Below, one piece after another: positions 1 to 9,892 of a stretch of DNA of 64,000 nucleotides. The position numbers and the translations under genes are program-made. Source of the DNA: Hippopus hippopus (taxonomy: Eukaryota; Mollusca; Bivalvia; Cardiida; Cardiidae); contig OX328096.1 in assembly GCA_946811185.2 (NCBI GenBank), positions 22,633,881-22,697,880 of the forward strand, written 5' to 3'. Position 1 is the stretch's first letter. Every line of letters begins with the position of its first letter. The notes below the pieces were generated by a model. The model saw nothing but the letters and a program-made list of their open reading frames with translations, was not told the origin of the DNA and did not search any database.

Positions 1-76
1 TTATTGATTATGTGACATTCGAAAAAAATTCCATAAAAAAAAAAATTAACGATTTTGTTCCGACCTGCTTTTTTTT

Positions 77-102
77 TATATATATATATATATTGTGTGT
101 GT
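77..102. repeat. (TA)n(TG)n microsatellite
   Basis: TA repeats from 77 pass into TG repeats. Confidence 0.9.
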
Positions 103-214
103 GGAGGGAGCGGGGGCAGTTCTGTGCTTTACTGATTTAGGCATTAGAGTTTTCATGTGGAAATCTCGGTCCGATCCAGTTTGGCGGAGCTGGTCACATG
201 ACAGTATGAGTGAG

Positions 215-345
215 CAAAACGCATGATACTGACGCACCTTAGGAATAAACATGAGTTGGCGGACTGTCGCCGTGATATGATTTTAGTAAAGTTGAACGTT
301 GCCTAAAACACTTTTCAAACAAAGAAACCACACAAATAAACAATT
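215..345 (+). mobile_element. SINE-1 tail fragment
   Basis: ATAAACATGAGTTGGCGGAC, TGTCGCCGTGATATGATTTT and GTTGAACGTTGCCTAAAAC resemble the last 100 bp of SINE-1. Confidence 0.4.
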
Positions 346-635
346 ATTCTTCGCATTGCTTTATTTTCTTTTGCCATTCATATTTTTGATGTACGCCCCA
401 CTACGGCTGTAAAGTCAATAAAATACATATAAATATACAATGAAAAGGAAATCAAAGTGTACCGCATTAATTGTTAAGACATTTTGGAACTTCATTTTTA
501 TTGTAATGAGAGATATAGTTTTATGTTATGGTCCGCATGGCTCCATTTTGTCGTGTGTAGCCCTTGGATCAAGTTGTACATCTGACACGCTTGTTACCTC
601 ATATTTTGCTTTTGACGAGATCTGATGTCAATTGC

Positions 636-706
636 GAAGAGCGTAGATAAAGACAAGACTGCACATCTGTGCAGCCTTGTCTTAATCTACACTCTTCTTT
701 TTTCTA
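636..706. mobile_element. MITE-3 core remnant
   Basis: GCGTAGATAAAGACAAGACT, GCACATCTGTGCAGCCTTGT, CTTAATCTACACTC: a clean hairpin of about 27-bp arms without recognisable element ends. Confidence 0.55.
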
Positions 707-784
707 TCGTTTTACCTATAAATAGAATAAACACGTCCTGAACAATAGATGATTCTGTCGACTGTTTTAATTCGGTGCCCTTAC

Positions 785-952
785 TCAACAACCATTCTTA
801 AAAATATTCTTAGGCAAATTATTTATCTTTCTTACATTGGAATGTTACAAAATTTCTAATTGGATAAACGGTATGAATAAGCCAATCAGAAATAGTGTTA
901 CTTTCTAAATTAAAAATATGACTGAGAATGCAATTTATGGTGGTAGGTAAAA
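785..952. mobile_element. Degenerate MITE-5 copy
   Basis: CTCAACAACCATTCTTAAAA at the left, AAGCCAATCAGAAATAGTGT mid-element, GGTGGTAGGT at the right; matches 35105-35285 loosely. Confidence 0.5.
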
Positions 953-2285
953 ACGGCTCCATATTATATAAGGGTTCCTGGACGGCGCCCTTTGAAATTC
1001 GAAGCCTACGTCTGTTTAAAATGTAGGTTTTGCTCTTGAACTTATTTCATGCTATGGTGCTCGACTCTAAATAGTCATGCAATAGTAAACAAAATCAATG
1101 TTCAACAGTTTCATTAAGTGGTTGATTATGAAAACGAAAAAAAAAAAAGGATATAGTTAGAAGGTAAGTCATATTTCTAAATATTTATGCCTCTGATGTT
1201 TTGGTCAGAATGTCACAAGAACTATCGGAGGTTGAGTGTAGATCAATGAGACTTCAGCTACTTGCCTTAAGATAAAACAACAGCATTGCATGCAGATTCC
1301 ACAGTTCGGCCTAAGCTTTTTTAGGGAATATTAAAAGTCGAAAAAGACGCATAACTGCGTCAAAAATATCTTAAGTAATGATGCAGCAGAGATATAAAAA
1401 AATATCAGATCTGTGCGCGACGCAGACGACGACAGTTCTATAACATTACCTCCGACGTTTTCTTTGAAAATAGACGAGCTGAAAATTATCGGATATTGTA
1501 GACCCAAGATTAGACTGCGCGTTCGTGATCTACGTTATCTACAAAAGCAACCTAGAAATACATGGTTGATTGTATACAATGTTTATGAAATGTTGAACAA
1601 CTGAAATGATGTTGATTGAGTATAAAAGACCAAAATAAATAAATAAATAAATAAATAAATACTGCATTCAGTTAATCCTTGAAGATAAAATAGTCATAGT
1701 ATAAAAAGTACTGAAAGCCATTTTCATAGTTAAAATTGCAAAGGAATATAAAATGTAAGCTACATCATTTAATATCAAATTCTCTGAATCCATGAATTAC
1801 ATAACAGATTTACTTCTGATTTTTAGTGCCTTATATTGGGGATTTACTGTTTCACAACACAAAGAAAATCGTCTAGTCCGGAACCATATGGCCTACGGAT
1901 TCGATATTTTGCTTGCAGTACCATCTGATGACTTCTAGCGAATTCGTTCACAATTTTGCCCTTGAAATCTAGATGTTAAAATGCCATTATAACGCCAGGG
2001 TCAGGTGCTCTATCGAGAGTTAAAAGAATTTGAGAAAAAATAAATCTTTTTTGCAAAGGGCTCTGATAATTGATACCTTGCATCATTTTATGAACTTTCC
2101 GTAAGTTTGTACACATTCCATCTCCGAGGTCAGTGTTTGCGCCTCTACAGGGGCATACAATTATAGATGGTGCATATCACTTTTGTTGAGCGGCCAATCT
2201 CCTTTAACGCCAAATATAAAAGCTTGACCTCTTTGGATGGCTGAAAACACATCGACTTAAACTAAAACAAATCTTGCAAGTTTGA
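953..2285. other. No recognised feature apart from a microsatellite
   Basis: AT-rich, no open frame over 65 codons, no dyad that I could extend. Confidence 0.6.
1633..1660. repeat. (AAAT)7 microsatellite
   Basis: Perfect tetranucleotide run. Confidence 0.9.
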
Positions 2286-2459
2286 TTAATGACGTATATG
2301 ACAAATGTTCGCGCGCATCCTACTGCGCATGTATTTTTGTCGTGGATATTGAATTAAAAGTGCACCTATGTATTTTTTGCACATAATGGTAATATTATTG
2401 GTGCACTGAAACAAGTAGCACTTTCTTCGGGTAGTATTGGTGAAGAGAAAAAAATGGAT

Positions 2460-2520
2460 CTTTGAACTGTCACCGTGAAATAATTAAAATGCTGCTGACA
2501 CAGCGTTACACACTAAACAA
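2460..2520 (+). mobile_element. SINE-1 tail fragment
   Basis: GAACTGTCACCGTGAAATAA and CAGCGTTACACACTAAAC correspond to the tail of the complete copies. Confidence 0.4.
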
Positions 2521-2526
2521 GGAAAC

Positions 2527-2720
2527 AAAGGCAGAAAATTTAAAGCTGTGGAAGTATAGCTGTTTCCACTTTGAAAATTATTGTTGGAAAAGGAGAAATC
2601 GCTCCTATTTAGTAATTTCTCCTTTTCCCACCATGTCTGCTGAGCTTTTATCCTATTTTTTTCCTTGAAAAAAAAAAAAACTTCCACAGTGGCCTTCAAC
2701 CTTGTTTTCTGACGAAGTAA
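2527..2720. mobile_element. Degenerate MITE-2 copy
   Basis: Core palindrome GGAAAAGGAGAAATCGCTCC with ATTTCTCCTTTTCCCACC (about 2586-2632). Lies inside the TTAA-flanked element 2290-2831. Confidence 0.55.
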
Positions 2721-2860
2721 GCACGGATGGGTGCCATTTTTATTTTTTCTTATTGTTTAGAATTATAATTACTATGTGTGTGGAAAGTTTAAGAAAAATC
2801 TGTCCGTTAGAAAAATTTGTCATATACGTCGTTAAATAAATGGTCGGTAAAGATCTTTAA

Positions 2861-3084
2861 GGTCTACGGCCCCTACCTCTCATATTAAAAGACGGAAGCT
2901 TCCGAGATTGGTCGAATAGCCTTTACGAAAACGTCGATGTTACACGACATTTACCGATGAGTTAGTGAGTCTACAGCCCCTAACTCTCATATTAAAAGAC
3001 GGAAGCTGCCGAGATTGGCCGAATAGCCTTTACGAAAACGTTAATAATACACGATATTTACCGATGACTTAGGGGTCGTAGACC
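2861..3084. mobile_element. 224-bp TTAA-flanked element with an internal tandem duplication
   Basis: GGTCTACGGCCCCTA at 2861 and its complement ending at 3084 (one mismatch) are flanked by TTAA at 2857-2860 and 3085-3088. The interior is two direct units of about 107 bp (2862-2968, 2969-3076) sharing CTCATATTAAAAGACGGAAG and AATAGCCTTTACGAAAACG. TTAA duplication is typical of piggyBac and Kolobok-type elements. Confidence 0.7.
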
Positions 3085-3119
3085 TTAATTTGTATTCCTC
3101 CATTTCTATTATTATATGT

Positions 3120-3390
3120 GAGCGGCGCTCCGGGAAATTGGCGGGGGGGGGGGTTAAAGCATTTCCGAAATGCATTGTAACAAGCAAGTCAACAAAGATT
3201 TATGGATTTATAAAATCAATTTTGTTTTCCAACACACTGAATCATGGGGTACAATGGTCCTTGGACATGCAGAAGATGTACACATAGCAAAAAGTATCAA
3301 CACATGTCAGCCTGCGCATTCCGCGCAGGCTGACATGGGTCGATACATTTTGCTGATTCATTAAATCCCCCTTTTCTCACAGCATCTCTC
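3120..3390 (+). mobile_element. MITE-1 copy
   Basis: Diverged ends (GAGCGGCGCTCCGGGAAA at left) with a G10 run near 3143. The core palindrome ACATGTCAGCCTGCGC is intact at 3301-3338. Confidence 0.7.
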
Positions 3391-4268
3391 ATATGTATTA
3401 TTCTTCCTACTTTTGTAATTTATTTATTAAGAGTTTCTAATTCATATATCTCATCTTAAGCAAATCGGAAAGTCGGATATACAAATAAAGCATTCAACAC
3501 TTGGATAAATACATGTAGCTTTCAAAACGCTGTTAGTAATATGAGAGGAAAGATTCATCCCTTGGGTAGCCCCATTTCTTGCTCATGAGCTCTAGAGAGA
3601 ATTACACCAAACGCAATCTGAAAGTGGTTGTCTAAATAGACCGAAATGTAGAGAGGTGTTTGGCGCCTCAGTCTAGGGTCATGAAAAATTCTAAAGTCAT
3701 GGAGAATTCTGTATCTCCAAATATGCATCATAAGCGCTTTCAATGGAAAAAATACAAAATCTACATGTTGGTTCTTGCTAGACTTTTTCTACTAATGAAC
3801 GTTTCAAAACGCTCAAAGGCGATCACTTGAGTCTCTTGGGCGACGAAAGCCATTTCGTACATCAATAATTAAACTGCTGGACTCAAAAAACCAGACATAG
3901 TAACCACTGACCATACGTACCAGAGTTTCACATGAAAAGCACGAAGGAGCAGTTAATTTTTACGATAAAAACCAGGATTTCTAGCACAATTTTTGATGAC
4001 AAAAAGCTCCTAACTAGAAACAAGAAAATCTTACAGCATCTTGTTGTACTGTCATGCATAACTGATAGGTATTTTATTTCTGACTAACAACTTGTCTTTT
4101 TGTACAAATTGCTGAAATATTTCATCGCTTTTTGAAAGATGAAAATTATTATTGTATTAACTAGTTGAGCTTCAGTCCTAGTACCTTTTAGCCTAGTATA
4201 CACGACAAAATGGTAGACGAGAGATAGCGAAAGAGAAAATTTATTATATTCCTATCAGCAAATTACTG
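3391..4268. other. No recognised feature
   Basis: Only short, unsupported open frames. Confidence 0.6.
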
Positions 4269-4550
4269 GGCGGAGGCGGAGGGATATAGTTTTAGCGTTG
4301 TCCGTCCGTCCGTCCGTCCTTCCGTCTGTCCATCCGTCCGTCCGTCAGTGTTTCCGTCCGGGAGAATATCTCCAATACCATTGGACGGAATTTCGTGAAA
4401 CTTTATACATGTGTAAAATAACCCATTCCGCCGATACACTTTTTCTTATTTCTTGATTCGATGAAAAATGGCCGACTGGGAGCGATTTTAAGTTACGCGG
4501 TCAAGTAAATTTTTCGGCGGGGGATATCATTTCAACGAAATTGCTTGTTT
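4269..4550 (+). repeat. GTCC-rich interspersed repeat, possible second Helentron-like type
   Basis: GGCGGAGGGATATAG, then a GTCC/GTCN microsatellite (4299-4350), then GAATTTCGTGAAACTTTATA, ending GGGGGATATCATTTCAACGA and TTGCTTGTTTT. Its opening and closing motifs (GGCGGAGGGATAT, GGCGGGGGATATC) resemble each other, and the CTTGTTT end recalls the adjacent tandem-module element. Element boundaries are uncertain. Confidence 0.4.
4299..4350. repeat. (GTCC)n microsatellite
   Basis: Imperfect GTCC/GTCT/GTCA run inside the repeat at 4269-4550. Confidence 0.85.
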
Positions 4551-4620
4551 TTCCAGTTTTTCACAGTGAATAACATCACTAGTGATGATATAGTTTTAAA
4601 ATGTTTGCCGGAACTACTTT

Positions 4621-6797
4621 TTAGCTCACCTGAGCACGAAGTGCTAAGGTGAGGTATTGTGATCGGTCGTTGTCCGGCGTCCATCTGTCCGTCTGTCCAC
4701 AATTCCTTTAAACATCTTCTCCTCTAAACCGTTGGGCCAATCTTGATGAAACTTGGCAGGGATGTTCCTTGGGTGAAGCTCTACCAAAGTTGTTCAAGAG
4801 ATTGAATTCCACCCATAACTCTGGTTGCCATGGCAAAAGAAAGGAAAGAAATAGCAAAATCTTTGAAAATCTTCTTCTCTGAAACTAGAAGGCGTAGAGC
4901 TTTGATATTTGGTATGTAGCATTTCCTAGTGGACCTGTACCAAGTTTGTTCATACGATGTCCCTGGGGTCAAAACTGGCCCCGCCCAGGGGGTCACAAGT
5001 TCGAACATAGGAACAAAGAAGGAAAACTTTAAAATTCTTCTTCTCTGAAACTGGAAGGCGTAGAGCTTTGATATTTGGTATGTAGCATCTCCTAGTGGAC
5101 CTCTACCAAGTATGTTCAAATGATGCCGCTGGGGTCAAAACTGGCCCCGCCCCGGGGGTCACAAGTTTGAACATAGGAACAAAAAAAGGAAAACTTTAAA
5201 ATTCTTTTCTAAAATTGGAAGGCATAGAGCTTTGTTATTTGGTATGTAGTGAACCTGTTCTAAGTTTGTTAGCCCACTGAGCACAACATGTTCAGTCAGT
5301 TCGAAATTGGGTCACCTGGGGGTCATAAACTAGGTCACTAGGTCAAATTAAAGTAATACCTTGTGGGCACTCGAGAGGCCACATTTTTTGCTCAATTGAC
5401 TTGAAAATTGGTCAGAATGTTTGTCTTGATAAAATCTCACATGAGTCTGAATTTGGATCATGTGGGGTTTTAAACTAGGTCACTAGGTCAAATTAATGAA
5501 ATACCTTGTGGGCACTCTAGAGGCCACGTTTATTGTTCAATTTATTTGAAAATTGGTTAAAATGTTTGTCAAGATGAAATCTAGGATGAGTACAAAATAG
5601 GGTCACCTGGGGTCATAATCTAGGTCACTAGGTCAAATTAAAGAAATACCTTTAGGGCATTCTAGAGGCTACATTTCTTGCTCAATTGACTTGAAAATTG
5701 GTCAGAATGTTTGTCTTGATGAAATATCGGGTGAGTTTGAAATTGGATCACCTGGGGTCATAAACTAGGTCACTTGGTAAAATTAAAGAAATACCTTGTG
5801 GGCACTCTAGAAGCCACATTTATTGCTCAGATGACTTGAGAATTATTCATAGTGTTTGTCTTGATAAACGTTCAGATAAGTTCTAAATTGGGTCAACTGG
5901 GATCATAAACTAGGTCACTTGGTCAAATTAAAGAAATACCTTTAGGGCACTCTAGAGGCCACATTTTGTGCTCAGTTGACTTGATAATTGGTCAGAATGT
6001 TTGTCTTGATGAAATCTCACATTAATCTGAATTTGAGTCAACTGGGATCATAAACTAGGTCACTAGGTGAAATTAAAGAAATACCTTCTGGGCACCCTAG
6101 AGGCCACATTTAGGGCTCAAATGACTTGAAAATTGTTCAGAATGTTTGTTTTTATAAAATCTCACATGAATCTGAATTTAGGTCATGTGGAGTCATAAAC
6201 TAGGTCACTAGGTCAAATTAAAGAAATACCTTGTGGGCACTCTAGAGGCCACATTTATTGTTCAATTGATTTGAAAATTGGTTAAAATGTTTGTCATGAT
6301 GAATCTAGGACGAGTTCAAAATTGGGTCACCTGGGATCATAATCTAGGTCACTAGGTCAAATTAAAGAAATACCTTTAGGGCACTCTAGAGGTCACATTT
6401 CTTGCTCAGTTGACTTGAAAATTGGTCAGAATGTTTGTCTTGATGAAATATTGGGCGAGTTTGAAATTGGGTCACCTGGGGTCATAAACTAGGTCACTTG
6501 GTCAAATTTAAGAAATACCTTGTGGGCACTCTAGAAGCCACATTTATTGCTCAATTAACTTTAAAACCTTTGAGAATGTTTGTCTTGATAAATTTTTTGA
6601 TGAGTTCTAAATTGGGTCACGTGGGGTGATAAATTAGGTCACTAGGTCAACTTACGGAAATTCCTTGTGGACGCTCTAGAGGCCACATTTTAAGCTCAAT
6701 TGACCTGACAATTGGTCAGAAATTGAATTATGCATGTGGAGTGAATTTCGCCTATTGACTCAGGTGAGCGATCAAGGGCCATCATGGCCCTCTTGTT
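4621..6797 (+). mobile_element. Large tandem-module element, Helentron-like non-autonomous (copy 1)
   Basis: The 5' end AGCTCACCTGAGCAC folds with GTGCTAAGGTGAG across a GAA loop (7 bp, one mismatch, 5 bp). The 3' end carries CTCAGGTGAGCG, the complement of the 5' end, then the hairpin AGGGCCATCATGGCCCT and CTTGTTTT. Between them lie about three 165-175 bp modules (starting near 4874, 5040, 5204; TCTCTGAAACTRGAAGGC, then CCCCGCCCNGGGGGTCAC) followed by about ten 140-150 bp modules (ACTAGGTCACTAGGTCAAAT at roughly 5330, 5473, 5619 and onward to 6625). Subterminal inverted repeats, a 3' hairpin, internal tandem repeats and flanking T runs are the traits of Helentron-derived HINE/DINE-1 and of the oyster pearl elements. 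No protein is encoded. Confidence 0.65.
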
Positions 6798-6882
6798 TTC
6801 CTATATTGCTCAGTCTAATTTTTCTGTCTCTGCTACAAACATCTTAAGTAAACAATAGTACAATGAAAAGATTTTCGGTACA

Positions 6883-7129
6883 GTCTTTCCAAACAATCCT
6901 GAGTTAACGACCTTATGGGAGAAATCTTTTGAAAACATTTCCAGAAGAGAAGATGGCTTTTGAGGGAGAGAACTCTTGGAAAATATTGTGGAAAAACGAG
7001 ATAATGCTACCAACCAGCATTTTCTCCTTTTTCCATAATGTTTTCTAAGGTCTTTTTTACCAATTCAATATTTGTCATCTGGAGATGTTTTAATTTGGGA
7101 GAGTCTTAAACTTGTCATGTGGGAAAGGG
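6883..7129 (-). mobile_element. MITE-2 copy, rearranged
   Basis: CCAAACAATCCTGAGTTAACG at the left gives a terminal segment; core near 6985-7041 (ATGCTACCAACCAGCATTTTC). Begins about 85 bp after the tandem-module element. Confidence 0.6.
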
Positions 7130-7368
7130 TTAACTGTTCCTTCTTCTAATTTCATATGGATGGCTTTAAAATGTAAAGGTGCAAAACATTGCGTGCCTTC
7201 GAATGGAGAGATAGATGACGTAACTTATGCGCGAATCCTCGAGCGTTACGTCATCTGTTGCGTCAGCTGCGTCTGCCAAAAATGGATCATGTGTTTGTAA
7301 AGAAAAGTCCTATGTACCGTTCTTAATAATTATTAGCAAACAAAGGGTGAATTAGGAATATAATAAAT

Positions 7369-7496
7369 AGGATAACCAACCGGTTGTGTGTGATATCAAA
7401 AATCTGTCACTAGAATGTGGTGTGATGCGGTTGAAAAACGAGTCCCCATTCTAGTGACAGATTTTTTAATATCACACACAACCAGTTGATTATCCT
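7369..7496. repeat. Foldback of 128 bp
   Basis: Arms AGGATAACCAACCGGTTGTG and CACAACCAGTTGATTATCCT, continuing through TGATATCAAAAATCTGTCAC, about 49 bp per arm with a 30-bp loop. Confidence 0.8.
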
Positions 7497-7514
7497 CTAT
7501 ATCATTAAGAAATA

Positions 7515-7632
7515 ATCGTTCAATAAACCACGACTGTGAGTTATGAGGCACAATAAATAATCCACGAGGGCGATAGCCCGAGTGGTTTATTCATTGCGCC
7601 TAATAATTCACAACGTGGTTTATTGAACGATA
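7515..7632. repeat. Second foldback, 118 bp
   Basis: Outer arms ATCGTTCAATAAACCACG and its complement ending 7632; inner arms AATAAATAATCCACGAGGGC and CCCGAGTGGTTTATTCATTG. Only 18 bp from the first foldback. Confidence 0.75.
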
Positions 7633-7756
7633 AACCATGATAGAAAGATTATTTCGATTCTAACATGACCAACTCTTAATGAAAGGAAAACAAGTTCATA
7701 CTTAGAGTAAAAACGCGGATGCAGATTATATTTCATTGAATAACTTACTTACTTAC

Positions 7757-7796
7757 TGTATACAGAATGACGTCACTGTATATAGAATGACGTCAC
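7757..7796. repeat. Tandem pair of 20-bp units containing TGACGTCA
   Basis: TGTATACAGAATGACGTCAC and TGTATATAGAATGACGTCAC, head to tail. TGACGTCA is the CREB/ATF consensus; function is not implied. Confidence 0.7.
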
Positions 7797-8595
7797 GCTT
7801 TCCTTGCACTGTGTTTATAGAGCGGAATTCACGTGTCATGTTAGAATTAATTTTTTACCACACAACGAAACGTTAGATCTATTCAGATTGGAAATATTTG
7901 CAGGGGACAAGTTAAACGTGATGACAAAGATGAAACATGTGAAGAGACGAAAATACTGGTTCTCCAGCATTTTCTTTTTTATTTTTCACTTTTTTTTCTC
8001 AGGGTAGTTACAACTCTGCATTGTTTGGAAAATGGTTCATATACTGCATTATGTCACGAAAAGAACCATTTACGTCAGGATACTAGCTTTTTATTCTATA
8101 AACGTTATCAGCGCATCATAGAGATGGAGCAGCTTTTACGGTGACATTCATTGCAGGTTCTCCGCTAGGATCTCTAGTTTAAGTCTATTTTGTGAAATAA
8201 ATGCGTGTTTAAAAATCTTTTCAGGAGTCATGTAGTATTGTTTGGGTAAAAATTGACAATTTGCGTACCACTTTTCGACATTAACGCGTTATCGGAGCTG
8301 AATCCCAGTAGCTCATCTGGTAATATAAAGTGCTTAGTTCGTGACTTGGCCATTTTTTCCAGAGGATCGTTGTAAGTCGTTGCGACGGGATGGCTATATC
8401 TCTGGGCATCGTTTCAATACCACATATGTGGAAAAGTAACTGGTTGCTTGAAAAAAAAAAATGTTAAGCGTACTAATTGTCTTGGAAAATGCAGGCACAT
8501 GTTGATATGTTGACTAGCCATCAATTCAAATGCTGTTGAAAATGGCGTAAACATCAAATAAGTCTTCATAAAGCAACCCCATTGTTTTTAAATCT

Positions 8596-8692
8596 GTAAA
8601 GAAAACATCGTCAAAAAACATTGTGGGAAATGGAGTTAAGGCTGATAAATTGTGACTTCCCCTTTTCCTACGCTGTTTTTATCCTTTTTATT
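8596..8692. mobile_element. MITE-2 core remnant
   Basis: AACATTGTGGGAAATGGAG and CTTCCCCTTTTCCTACGC form the decayed core only. Confidence 0.4.
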
Positions 8693-8867
8693 ACGAATCC
8701 CATCATTTGAGTCGCTTTTATTTTTTTTCAGGAGCATCTATAGTTTTCTATAAAGCATCATATAATAGATCTTTATCAAGTTTGGCCTTGTTCCAGCCAT
8801 GTTGGGCGAAATAGCCCCTCCCTAGGGATTAAGGCTATTTTTATTTATGATGATAAACGTTGAATAT

Positions 8868-8912
8868 CCAATCAGGTGAGCGATTTCAGGTTCATCATGG
8901 CCCTCTTGTCGT
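8868..8912 (+). mobile_element. 3'-end fragment of the tandem-module element family
   Basis: CAGGTGAGCGATTTCAGGTT and ATCATGGCCCTCTTGTC match the last 45 bp of copy 1, with one arm of the terminal hairpin mutated. The preceding 100 bp is not clearly element. Confidence 0.5.
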
Positions 8913-9568
8913 AGATCTATTTGTTTATTCAAATTGTTTTGATATACAGGACCATACATGAATAAATAATACCAGTTTGATCCAAATTATTTTATTACAA
9001 CCAATGTCAGTTTGATCCATATTCATTTTACTACAACTAATCAATCAAATGCTAATATTAATCAATTTACAAAAAAAAGTAGACGGTTTACATTCAAACT
9101 AAACACAAACAAGACACAAATACATACAAAAAAGGTCACTGCCCTAAACGTATAACATCGGTTCGTTACATATTGTTTGACATTTACTCTAATATTCATG
9201 AAATTAAAATGCAACAATAAGTCTCGTTGTTTAAAGCAGGAAATTATGAAAGAGTTGCCAGGATGATGTAGATAAGTTATTAAAGGTTCATAATTCTTCC
9301 TAAAATCTTTCTACACTAATATCCAAGATCGTCATCTATTATGATTACACGTTTAATGTACCTTTAGCAATTTTATTTTACCAACAAAAATGATATTTTG
9401 AAAATAAGACGAAATATAAAACGAGAAAACTGAGAATACCAATTTCAACACGAACGGCTGTACGAAGTATATACCAGTACATGAGATATACACGTACTTT
9501 ATCTGTGTTTTCGTATATATATTAAAGCTTATTTTGACACATGACTGAGCGATAACGACGATTCTATA

Positions 9569-9800
9569 ACTCTTTACCTGACGACAAAATGTCAGACTTG
9601 TCCGTATTCATAATAATTTATAGACGACATATTAAATGTTGTTAAAATTACTTTGGTGTGGTTTTAAGAAGGATAGGAAAAAATGCTGGAAAAGGAAAAA
9701 AAAAGTGGTGGGGACAAGCATTTTATCCGTTGCTCACACTTTTTCTAAAACCTTTCTTCCTCAAAGTCATAAAAACGCGATTATTTGGCAGTGGATTAAG
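9569..9800 (+). mobile_element. MITE-2 copy
   Basis: CTCTTTACCTGACGACAAAA at the left, CTTCCTCAAAGTCATAAAAA and GATTATTTGGCAG at the right; the core arms no longer match well. Confidence 0.6.
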
Positions 9801-9829
9801 TATCGAAAAGGCTGTTTTGTCATTAGTAA

Positions 9830-9892
9830 GAGTGGAGCGGTCGGTATCGAGACTATATTAGATTGCACGCTCTGTGTAGTTTGATCTTGGTC
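9830..9892. mobile_element. MITE-3 core remnant
   Basis: TTAGATTGCACGCTCTGTGT and AGTTTGATCTTGGTC. Confidence 0.4.

Larger units (their letters stand above)
2290..2831. mobile_element. 542-bp element with 17-bp TIRs and TTAA duplication
   Basis: TTAA (2286-2289) then TGACGTATATGACAAAT, and at the right its complement followed by TTAA (2832-2835); one mismatch. Inside lie a SINE-1 tail fragment and a MITE-2 copy, which may be later insertions or captured sequence. Confidence 0.6.
7797..9568. other. Little recognised
   Basis: Contains the MITE-2 remnant at 8596 and the 3'-end fragment at 8868; otherwise unassigned AT-rich sequence. Confidence 0.55.

Noticed and set aside
4781..5119. 112-codon minus-strand frame with internal repetition
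   Set aside because: It is a frame through the tandem modules of the large element, which explains the repeated peptide.
4874..6730. CRISPR-like regular repeats
   Set aside because: Repeats of 140-175 bp without unique spacers in a eukaryotic intergenic region; this is a minisatellite inside a transposon.
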